64,000 bases of DNA from Alistipes sp. (GTDB lineage: Bacteria > Bacteroidota > Bacteroidia > Bacteroidales > Rikenellaceae), in assembly GCA_017399485.1 (NCBI GenBank), contig JAFQCA010000007.1, forward strand, positions 62,001 to 126,000, read 5' to 3'. Position numbers and translations under genes: made by a program. The notes under the pieces are model-generated. The model made no database searches. It was not told the DNA's origin and saw nothing but the letters and a program-made list of their open reading frames with translations. Each line of letters opens with the position of its first letter. Positions within the stretch are counted from its first letter, which is position 1. This document shows, piece after piece, positions 17,982-25,180 of this stretch.

Positions 17982-18554
17982 TTAGAATAGATATACGAAT
18001 GAAATGGAGAGTTTTGTTATGCCCCAATAGTTTTTGTTAAGGTCGGAGGCTATCTTTGCTCCGCCGTCTTGATATTCGTATTGGTCATACCAGGCGTGTA
18101 CATAGCCTACGCCAATCTCGGCTTCGAGATTCCAGCGTTTGCCTATCATCCACGCATAACCGTAACCTATACCTCCTCCGAAGGCGTGGCCTTTCAGTCG
18201 GTTGTTCTCCAATGCGTCCCACATACTGAATGGGAAAAATGATACGTTACCGACATTGAAGCCGCCGCCAATAAGATGGCCCGCCAAAAAGTGACCGCCA
18301 AATCGTTCACACGTCCACCAACGAAATTCGGGTTGAACGAGCCAATGGCGCCACTGGCGGTTGTGAGAGAATTTGAAGGGATTGAAACCTGCCGAGATGT
18401 CGAGGGTCGTTTGCGGACCCATACCAATCTCAACACCCAAGTTGGGTGATGCGGTAGCCGAATAGAGCAGATTGCTCTTAAGACCGACAACCTGTGCATC
18501 ACTCTGTCCGATAAATGCTGTAAGTGACAGCAGTAAAAGTAGAAATTTTCTCAT
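17982..18554 (-). CDS. DUF3575 outer-membrane beta-barrel protein
   Basis: 190 residues with a signal peptide (about 1-20, ending SDAQ). The family pattern starts VVGLKSNLLYSATASPNLGVEIGMGPQTTLDISAGFNPF, then WRHWLVQPEFRWWTCERFGGHFLAGH, GGGIGYGYAWMIGKRWNLEAEIGVGYVHAWY, and ends in an aromatic residue (YLF), as expected for an outer-membrane barrel. DUF3575 proteins are found at fimbrial loci in Bacteroidetes. It is the first gene of a two-gene unit with the DUF3868 protein. Confidence 0.9.
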   Translation of the reverse strand: MRKFLLLLLSLTAFIGQSDAQVVGLKSNLLYSATASPNLGVEIGMGPQTTLDISAGFNPFKFSHNRQWRHWLVQPEFRWWTCERFGGHFLAGHLIGGGFNVGNVSFFPFSMWDALENNRLKGHAFGGGIGYGYAWMIGKRWNLEAEIGVGYVHAWYDQYEYQDGGAKIASDLNKNYWGITKLSISFVYLF

Positions 18555-18656
18555 AGTTTGAAGTTTGCCTATTAATTCAAAAGGCTAATATTCAAACTTT
18601 GCACCAAAACGCTATTTCGTTGAGGAAAAATGAAAATGAGATAGGATTACCTATAA

Positions 18657-19118
18657 TTAAAATAAGGAGTTGATACCCTGAAGGGCATACAATAATAAAA
18701 GATAGCGGACAAATTTGCCGATAAACATAGTGATGGTTGTAATATAGATGTTGGCCCGCATAAGTCCCAATAGAACTATGATGGCCTCGCCAACCCACGG
18801 TAGAACGCCGAAGATACCCATCCACGCTCCTCTGCGTTGTACGAATCCCGATACCTTGTCTATCTTTTGTTTGTCGATTTTGAGCCAACGTTCAATCCAC
18901 TCTAAATTACCCAGATATCCCAGCCAATAGCATATCAAGCCGCCGATGGTGTTGCCTATGGATGCAGAAAGCAGACTTAATGTCGGGTCGGCTCCCATTT
19001 GCACCAATACGGTTAGGACCACTTCGGAAGAGAATGGCAATATACTGCCAGCGATGAGCGCCGACAAGAAAAGGCCGATATAACCCCACTCGATGAAAAA
19101 ATCAATTAAAGCATCCAT
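18657..19118 (-). CDS. YqaA/DedA-like membrane protein
   Basis: 153 residues from the ATG at 19118; seven extra upstream codons are possible but unlikely. Hydrophobic segments alternate with short loops. The sequence GYIGLFLSALIAGSILPFSSEVVL and later SASIGNTIGGLICYWLGYLG match the SNARE-associated/DedA superfamily in its short YqaA form. GAWMGIFGVLPWVGEAIIVLLGLMR is the second half-repeat with the conserved re-entrant Gly/Pro residues. DedA proteins act in lipid transport and envelope stability; the function of YqaA members is not well defined. Confidence 0.9.
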   Translation of the reverse strand: MDALIDFFIEWGYIGLFLSALIAGSILPFSSEVVLTVLVQMGADPTLSLLSASIGNTIGGLICYWLGYLGNLEWIERWLKIDKQKIDKVSGFVQRRGAWMGIFGVLPWVGEAIIVLLGLMRANIYITTITMFIGKFVRYLLLLYALQGINSLF

Positions 19119-19230
19119 TGTGAATCGTTGTGGGTGCAAAATTAAGAAATTTTATTGCTCTTTGCTATAACGGGAAGAGTGTTTTTGTGCATAAAAATGT
19201 GCGCAAGGATGCAAAAAAGGGTGTAAGATG

Positions 19231-19260
19231 TTGGGGGAATGGCTTTTTTTATTATATTTG
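19231..19260 (+). promoter_or_regulatory. Bacteroidetes-type promoter of the TonB-dependent receptor
   Basis: TATATTTG at 19253-19260 matches TAnnTTTG, with TTG at 19231-19233 about 19 bases upstream. The leader to the ATG at 19369 is about 100 bases. Confidence 0.6.
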
Positions 19261-19368
19261 CAACGATACTCTGCGATGTACGTCGGTTGGCAAAGGTTGG
19301 CTTAAAGGGTATAGAGCAGGGAATATGTGTAAAATTTGCACCGTAAATAGGTGCCCAAACAAATCGAA

Positions 19369-22300
19369 ATGAAGAAATTACTTTCTCTTTTAATGGTATT
19401 ATTGTGCCTTGAGGTGTCGGCACAGATTACTACAGCATCGTTGAGAGGTGCGGTGACAGATTCGGCTAATAAGCCACTTGCAGGAGCAGCAGTCTTGCTC
19501 CAACAATCAAAAACGGGTGTTGAATATTATGCTATCGTCAATCGTGACGGCAGGTACTCTATACACGGCATTAAGCCTGATGATGGCTATGTGCTGACGG
19601 TAGAGTTTATAGGATATGAGTCTTATAAAGTATCGAATGTTGTATTGCGTTTGGGTGAGACTCTGAATGAGAATGTTGTATTGAAAGAGAGCGCCGTTTC
19701 GCTTGACGAGGTTGTGGTGGCTTCGCAAGCGGTAAAATCGGCAGGAGTGACAGAGAACTTCGATAAGCAACAGATAGAGAAGTTGCCTACAGTATCGCGT
19801 TCACTATATGATGTGGTGCGATTGATGCCGCAGGCCAATGCGGTAAGAGGTGGCGGAATGTCGTTTGGCGGCGTGTCGAATCGCTATAATGCGTTTATGG
19901 TAAATGGCGTGGCAAATAATGATATGTATGGTTTGTCATCGTCGGGAACTCACGGAGGCTTGTCAAATGCCAATCCTGTAGCATTAGATGCCATTGAGCA
20001 GATAGAGGTGGCTGTGGCATCGTATGATGTGCGACGTAGCGGTTTTGGAGGTGGAATGATAAATGCCATTACAAAATCGGGAACTAATAGTTTTACGGGT
20101 AGCGCATACACGTATTATAATAATCAGGATTTTTATGGTACTACGGCTGGACGTGATGTTGAGCATAGAGAGAAATTGGAACAGCAGTCGTCGCGTATTC
20201 ACGGTGTGACGTTTGGTGGCCCGATAGTTAAGGATAAGTTGTTTTTCTTTGTTAGTGGAGAGTATAATATAAACTCTTCGCCATCGTCACACTATCTGGG
20301 TTTTGACGGTGTGGCTTTGCAACAGAGCGAGTTGGACCGTGTGTCAGCCCGATATAAAGCACTTACGGGATATGATGGCGGTGGTTACTCGCGTCGTGAT
20401 GTGGAGCGAATGTCGTTATCGTTGCTGGCTAATGTGGATTGGTATATAAATAAGGAAAATCGTTTGTCGGCAAGTTATAGTTTCTTGGATGCGCAGGCTG
20501 AGGAGTATGCCAATTCGTTGTCGTCGTTTACGTTTGTAGGCTCGGGATATGCTAATTATAGTTCGGCGCACCATTTGTCGTTGTCGTTGGAGTCTCGCCT
20601 GGCGGATGATTTGCACAATACGTTGAAGGTGGGCCTGTCGCGTGTGGAAGATGGGCGCAAACCCGATGTTGAGGGTAGTATGCCGAGTGTGATAATAAAG
20701 AATACGGGTACTACGGGTGGTGTGACGCTAAATATTGGCAATAATCGCTATGCGGGCGTTAATTCGTTGAAGCAGAATGTTTTGACGTTGACGGATAATC
20801 TTATTTGGGAGCGAGGTGCGCACTCTGTCGTTTTTGGAATGCATCACGAATTGTATAATATACATAATAAGTATCTTGCCAACTCTCTGGGTACATATAC
20901 CTATAATTCGATTGAGGATTTTGAGCGAGATATGGCCGCGATGTATGAATATAATTATACCGACCCTGCGGTGACAGGAACAACTACTTGGGGGCCTCGA
21001 TTTAAGGCCGCAGAATTTAATGTATATGCACAAGATAGTTGGGATTTGGGCAGAGGCTTTCAACTGACCTATGGTGTGCGTGCTACCCTGCCCGTAATAT
21101 TCAATACGCCAACACCTAACAGTAGTTTTAATGGCGGAGATATTGCATCGAAGTATGGCGTGCGTATAGGTGATGTTCCCGAAACGCAACTGTTGCTCTC
21201 GCCGCGTGTGGGATTGATGTGGCGCAAGTATTACGATGAAGGTGTTATCTCTGTTGAGGGCGGTGCCGGCATATTTACAGGGCAAGTGCCATTTGTGTGG
21301 ATTGTGAATAATTACTCGAATACGGGCGTTGAACAAAAGGGACTGCGATTGACGGCCCCTATGCAGGATGGTAAGGTTGTGGAGTCGGCTGCCGAATTTA
21401 CGACAGAGCCATCGCCGACGTCACTTTCGAATACGAGTTTTATGCTTAATGCGATGAACCGCAAGTTTAGATATCCACAGAATTTCAAGGCAAATGCCGT
21501 TGTGGAGTATTCTACACGTGATGGTTGGGTGTTGAGGGCTGAGGCTCTGTATACCAAAGTGTTGCAGGGTGCAGTATTTAGAAATCTGGCGGTTGAAAAT
21601 ACGGGCGATGTGGTTTATGCAGCGCCTGCGGCGGGCGCAATGCCTATGATGAAACGAGTACAGTCGGATTATTCGGCAATATATTATATGGATAATACGT
21701 CGAAGGGGTATTCGTATTCGCTGTCAGGCAGTGTGTCAAAGCGATTTGCTATGGGGTTGGATGTGGCCCTGTCGTATATATTTGGACACTCATATGCTGT
21801 GTGTGATGTGCCGTCTACATCGTCGTCATCGAATTGGAATCGTACCTATGCGCTCGACTTGAATAGTCCTGCGTTGAGTTTTTCATCGTATGATGTGCCG
21901 CATAAGTTGTCGGTGTCGGCAGCATATCATAAGCGATATGCAAGGTTGTTTGATGTGACGGCTGGTGCTGTATATCAACTGTCGTCAGGCCAGCGATATT
22001 CGCTTACGTTTGGTGAGTCGGTGGATTTTAATGGTGATGGCGTTTATGGCTCTACTTTGATGTATATCCCGACTGAGGAGGAACTCTCGCGTATGCGATT
22101 TGCGGATGATGAGTCACAGCAGAAATGGAATGACTTTATTGAGTCGGATAATTATCTGCGAAAGCATAGAGGTGAGTTCTCGGAGCGTAATGCAATGCAG
22201 GCGCCTGCCGAGGGTCGCGTGGATGTACATCTGGCTCACGGTTTCTATTTCGGACGAGAGACTTCGCGTAAGGTGGAGTTAACGCTCGATATTATGAACT

Positions 22301-22485
22301 TCGGTAATATGCTGTGTCGCCATTGGGGTAGTTATTACAATGTGGGTAATGTGCGTCTGCAACCCGTAAACATTGTGTCGGAGCAAGATGGTGAGGCGGT
22401 GTATCGTTTTACAAATAGCGCCCTTACTCCTAATGACCTGATGTCGCGTTGGCGTATGCAATTGGGCGTAAGAGTTAAGTTCTAA
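19369..22485 (+). CDS. TonB-dependent receptor, Oar-like
   Basis: 1038 residues from the ATG at 19369. A signal peptide (to VSAQ) is followed by a carboxypeptidase-regulatory-like beta domain (about 20-105; LRGAVTDSANKPLAGAAVLL ... GRYSIHGI). The plug domain (about 130-230) has LPTVSRSLYDVVRLMPQANAVRGGG and VASYDVRRSGFGGGMINAITKSGTN, typical of the Oar/CarboxypepD-type TonB receptors. The rest is a large 22-strand-type barrel. No SusD partner follows, so this is a stand-alone receptor. The substrate (peptide, metal complex or other) cannot be told. Transcription likely starts at the promoter near 19260. Confidence 0.93.
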   Translation: MKKLLSLLMVLLCLEVSAQITTASLRGAVTDSANKPLAGAAVLLQQSKTGVEYYAIVNRDGRYSIHGIKPDDGYVLTVEFIGYESYKVSNVVLRLGETLNENVVLKESAVSLDEVVVASQAVKSAGVTENFDKQQIEKLPTVSRSLYDVVRLMPQANAVRGGGMSFGGVSNRYNAFMVNGVANNDMYGLSSSGTHGGLSNANPVALDAIEQIEVAVASYDVRRSGFGGGMINAITKSGTNSFTGSAYTYYNNQDFYGTTAGRDVEHREKLEQQSSRIHGVTFGGPIVKDKLFFFVSGEYNINSSPSSHYLGFDGVALQQSELDRVSARYKALTGYDGGGYSRRDVERMSLSLLANVDWYINKENRLSASYSFLDAQAEEYANSLSSFTFVGSGYANYSSAHHLSLSLESRLADDLHNTLKVGLSRVEDGRKPDVEGSMPSVIIKNTGTTGGVTLNIGNNRYAGVNSLKQNVLTLTDNLIWERGAHSVVFGMHHELYNIHNKYLANSLGTYTYNSIEDFERDMAAMYEYNYTDPAVTGTTTWGPRFKAAEFNVYAQDSWDLGRGFQLTYGVRATLPVIFNTPTPNSSFNGGDIASKYGVRIGDVPETQLLLSPRVGLMWRKYYDEGVISVEGGAGIFTGQVPFVWIVNNYSNTGVEQKGLRLTAPMQDGKVVESAAEFTTEPSPTSLSNTSFMLNAMNRKFRYPQNFKANAVVEYSTRDGWVLRAEALYTKVLQGAVFRNLAVENTGDVVYAAPAAGAMPMMKRVQSDYSAIYYMDNTSKGYSYSLSGSVSKRFAMGLDVALSYIFGHSYAVCDVPSTSSSSNWNRTYALDLNSPALSFSSYDVPHKLSVSAAYHKRYARLFDVTAGAVYQLSSGQRYSLTFGESVDFNGDGVYGSTLMYIPTEEELSRMRFADDESQQKWNDFIESDNYLRKHRGEFSERNAMQAPAEGRVDVHLAHGFYFGRETSRKVELTLDIMNFGNMLCRHWGSYYNVGNVRLQPVNIVSEQDGEAVYRFTNSALTPNDLMSRWRMQLGVRVKF

Positions 22486-22556
22486 AACCACTAATGCTGG
22501 TGGTGATGGCGTATAGGTGCTTATGGCGAGAAAATATTGCAGAAAAATTGGACTTT

Positions 22557-22591
22557 TTTGCACGAAGATTGAAATATTTTTCTTAACTTTG
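22557..22591 (+). promoter_or_regulatory. Promoter of the pyrC-carAB-pyrKD operon
   Basis: TAACTTTG at 22584-22591 matches TAnnTTTG. A TTTG -33 candidate at 22557-22560 has a somewhat long spacer of 23 bases. The distance to the pyrC start is about 180 bases, which leaves room for the leader described next. Confidence 0.6.
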
Positions 22592-22611
22592 CACCAATCA
22601 AATAGTGAGGT

Positions 22612-22737
22612 ATGTCTAAACAAATGAAGATAGTCGTTTCTGCTGCGAATCAATGTGCGGTTTGGCAGTCAAGAGATTATTTTTCAATTTGTGAAGTTGA
22701 TACCAATCAGGTAGTTACAACTGTTTATTGTTATTAA
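22612..22737 (+). CDS. Short ORF in the pyrC leader (41 residues)
   Basis: An ATG 20 bases after the -7 element opens a 41-codon frame that stops just before a terminator hairpin. Residues 5 onward read MKIVVSAANQCAVWQSRDYF, then SICEVDTNQVV. The layout loosely resembles the start of NifX/NifB-type dinitrogenase-cofactor domains (M-K-I-A-V ... F-x-I-Y-E-V), which are about 100 residues long, so it could be a truncated remnant. Its position also fits a leader peptide whose translation sets the state of the downstream hairpin. The 5-base segment AGTCG at 22632-22636 inside it can pair with CGACT in the terminator stem. Expression is unproven. Confidence 0.4.
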   Translation: MSKQMKIVVSAANQCAVWQSRDYFSICEVDTNQVVTTVYCY

Positions 22738-22742
22738 TATAG

Positions 22743-22766
22743 GGCGACTGTTTAGTCGCCTTTTTT
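22743..22766 (+). terminator. Intrinsic terminator inside the pyrC leader (candidate attenuator)
   Basis: A perfect 7-bp G-C-rich stem (22743-22749 with 22754-22760, loop GTTT) is followed directly by six Ts, only 8 bases before the pyrC ATG. It lies downstream of the operon promoter, so unless read through it would stop transcription before pyrC. This is the expected geometry of an attenuator. Confidence 0.75.
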
Positions 22767-22773
22767 GTGATAT

Positions 22774-24045
22774 ATGGCAAGTGATAGAGTGATACTGAAA
22801 TCGGGACGTATAGTACGTGGCGGAACGTCGGAGATGGCCGATGTGGTTGTTTGTGATGGTAAGATTGTGCAGATTGCACCTGAAGTAACAGTTGCTGAAG
22901 GTGATAAGGTCGTAGATTGTGAGGGTAAGGTTGTGATGAGCGGCTTGGTTGATTTGCACGTTCATTTGCGCGAGCCCGGTTTTGAAGCAAAGGAGACTAT
23001 TGCGACTGGTACGGCTGCTGCGGCTCACGGAGGATTTACAACAGTATGCTCTATGCCAAACCTTAACCCTGCACCCGATACGGTGGAGCATCTGCAAGTG
23101 CAGTTGGATGCAATAAAGCGCGATGCAGTGGTGAAGGTACTACCCTACGCAACAATCACTCGCGAGAGATATGGCCGCGAATTGGTGGATTTTGCAGCGT
23201 TAAAACCTATGGTGGCAGGATTCTCGGATGACGGTAGCGGTGTGCAGAGTGATGGTGTTATGCGTGCGGCTATGGCTGAGGCTGTGAAAGCAGATGCCAT
23301 TATTGCAGCGCATTGCGAAGTTAATGAGTTGCTGAAAGGCGGTTATATTCACGATGGAGAGTATGCTGCAAAGCACGGCCATAAGGGTATTTGCTCTGAA
23401 AGCGAGTGGCAGCAGATTGAGCGAGATATAGAGTTGGCTGGCGAGTGCGGTTGTCGTTATCACGTATGCCATATCTCGACCAAAGAGAGTGTGGAGTTGA
23501 TTCGTCAGGCTAAAAAACGTGGTGTGAAGATTACTTGCGAGACGGGACCCCACTATTTGACGATGTGTGATATGGATTTGCAGGAGGAGGGCCGATTCAA
23601 GATGAATCCCCCTATTCGCTCAGCCGCAGATAGAGATGCTCTGGTCGAGGGATTGAAAGATGGAACAATCGATGTTGTGGCTACAGACCACGCACCACAT
23701 ACTGCCGAGGAGAAGTCACGCGGATTGGCGGGTAGTGCAATGGGTGTTGTAGGTTTGGAGACATCGTTTGCTGTGATTTATACGAAATTGGTGCGCGAAG
23801 GTGTTATTTCGCTCGAAAAGGCTATTGAGGTGTTGAGTGAGGCTCCGCGTAAGATATTTAACATAGGCGGTGGTTTGAATGCTGGGCAGGCTGCAGATAT
23901 TGCAGTGTTTGATTTGGAGGCCGAGTTTGATGTAAACCCCGAAGATTTCCACTCGAAGGGTCGCAGTACTCCGTTTGCGGGATGGCACCTGTGGGGAGAG
24001 TGCTGTTTGACTATGGTCGATGGCAAAATAGTATGGCAGAAATAA
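22774..24045 (+). CDS. pyrC: Dihydroorotase
   Basis: 423 residues, the length of the class I (AllB-like) bacterial dihydroorotase. It cyclises carbamoyl-aspartate to dihydroorotate. Metal-binding motif DLHVHLREPGFEAKETI (His-x-His), then TTVCSMPNLNPAPD, HCEVNELL, HVCHISTKESV and the catalytic VVATDHAPHT are all present. It is the first gene of a co-directional pyr operon and directly follows the leader terminator. The start is the ATG at 22774, with only the T-run and a few bases before it. Confidence 0.95.
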   Translation: MASDRVILKSGRIVRGGTSEMADVVVCDGKIVQIAPEVTVAEGDKVVDCEGKVVMSGLVDLHVHLREPGFEAKETIATGTAAAAHGGFTTVCSMPNLNPAPDTVEHLQVQLDAIKRDAVVKVLPYATITRERYGRELVDFAALKPMVAGFSDDGSGVQSDGVMRAAMAEAVKADAIIAAHCEVNELLKGGYIHDGEYAAKHGHKGICSESEWQQIERDIELAGECGCRYHVCHISTKESVELIRQAKKRGVKITCETGPHYLTMCDMDLQEEGRFKMNPPIRSAADRDALVEGLKDGTIDVVATDHAPHTAEEKSRGLAGSAMGVVGLETSFAVIYTKLVREGVISLEKAIEVLSEAPRKIFNIGGGLNAGQAADIAVFDLEAEFDVNPEDFHSKGRSTPFAGWHLWGECCLTMVDGKIVWQK

Positions 24046-24091
24046 GAAATAAACAATAGAATAATAATAAAAAAGTCTAAATCGAAAGACA

Positions 24092-25180
24092 ATGAAACCA
24101 TTTACAAAAAAATTAGTTCTTGAGAACGGACGCGAGTTCCTCGGTTATGGCTATGGGGCCAACGTGGAGCGTGTATGCGAAATCGTTTTCAATACTTCGG
24201 TGGTAGGTTATCAGGAGATTATCTCAGACCCCTCGTACCTCGACCAAATCGTGGTAATGGCCTATCCGTTGATTGGTAATTACGGTATTACGGACGAGGA
24301 TTTCGAATCAAAGCAGCCTGTTGTAGGCGGTATGGTGGTTCGTGAGTGTAATGAGAATCCGAGTAATTTCCGTTATACAAAGACATTCTCGGAGACACTC
24401 GAAGAGCAAGGTATTCCTTGTATTGCAGGTGTTGATACACGTATGATTGTACGTATTATTCGTGATGAGGGTAGCCAGCGTGCTGCTATCGTGAATGTGG
24501 ATACACCAACGGAGAAGGCTATCGAGATGATTAAGAATACTCCGAAGCCAGAGAATCAGGTGGCGCAGGTAAGTTCGCGTAAGCGCTGGTTTTCGCGTAC
24601 ACCCAACCACAAGTATGATATTGTGGCAGTGGATTGTGGTATCAAGCATAATATCATTCGTGAGTTTATCAGCCGCGAGTGCAATGTGACAGTGGTACCT
24701 TACAATACAACATTGGATGAGATTTTGGCTTTCAACCCCGATGGAATATTTATCTCAAACGGTCCCGGTAGTCCGGAAGTTCTTCCCGAAGTGGTAGATA
24801 TTATTAAGGCGGTAAGTGGTCGTATACCTCTGTTTGGCATCTCGCTCGGTATGCAACTCATATCGTTGGCTTATGGTGCGAAGGTGTATAAGATGAAGTG
24901 CGGTCACCACGGTTGCCCCGCAGTACGTGATATCGAGACAGGTCGCATAGATATGACCTCACAGAGTCACGATTATGCTGTGGATGCCGAGTCGTTGAAG
25001 GCAACACGCCTTGAGGCTACACATCTGAATGTATTAGATGGTACTATCGAGGGTATAGAGTGTAAGGCTGATAAAGTATATGCCGTACAGTTCTACCCCG
25101 AAAGCGCACCCGGTCCGCAGGATTGTGCATATCTTATTGATAAATTCATTAAACTGATGGAGGAGAAACAAAATGCCTAA
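24092..25180 (+). CDS. carA: Carbamoyl-phosphate synthase small subunit with a degenerate glutaminase site
   Basis: 362 residues, normal CarA length. The N-terminal domain (LVLENGREFLGYGYG ... VVGYQEIISDPSYLDQIVVMAYPLIGNYG) is well conserved. The class I amidotransferase domain (about 176-350) is not. The nucleophile elbow, normally G-I-C-L-G-H-Q, reads Gly-Ile-Ser251-Leu-Gly-Met-Gln, and the catalytic His of F-H-P-E is Tyr335 (FYPES). The glutamine-pocket segment T-S-Q-N-H-G-F/Y reads TSQSHDY, and the usual G-H-H-G-x-N-H-P-V reads GHHGCPAV. Only the Glu337 position of the triad remains. The subunit should not hydrolyse glutamine; CarB would then need free ammonia, as in mammalian CPS1. It overlaps carB by 8 bases. 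Confidence 0.93.
   Translation: MKPFTKKLVLENGREFLGYGYGANVERVCEIVFNTSVVGYQEIISDPSYLDQIVVMAYPLIGNYGITDEDFESKQPVVGGMVVRECNENPSNFRYTKTFSETLEEQGIPCIAGVDTRMIVRIIRDEGSQRAAIVNVDTPTEKAIEMIKNTPKPENQVAQVSSRKRWFSRTPNHKYDIVAVDCGIKHNIIREFISRECNVTVVPYNTTLDEILAFNPDGIFISNGPGSPEVLPEVVDIIKAVSGRIPLFGISLGMQLISLAYGAKVYKMKCGHHGCPAVRDIETGRIDMTSQSHDYAVDAESLKATRLEATHLNVLDGTIEGIECKADKVYAVQFYPESAPGPQDCAYLIDKFIKLMEEKQNA

Noticed and set aside
24092-25180. CarA changes as a sequencing error or pseudogene
   Set aside because: The frame is intact, the changes are several separate codon substitutions, and the rest of the protein is conserved, so a functional change is more likely.
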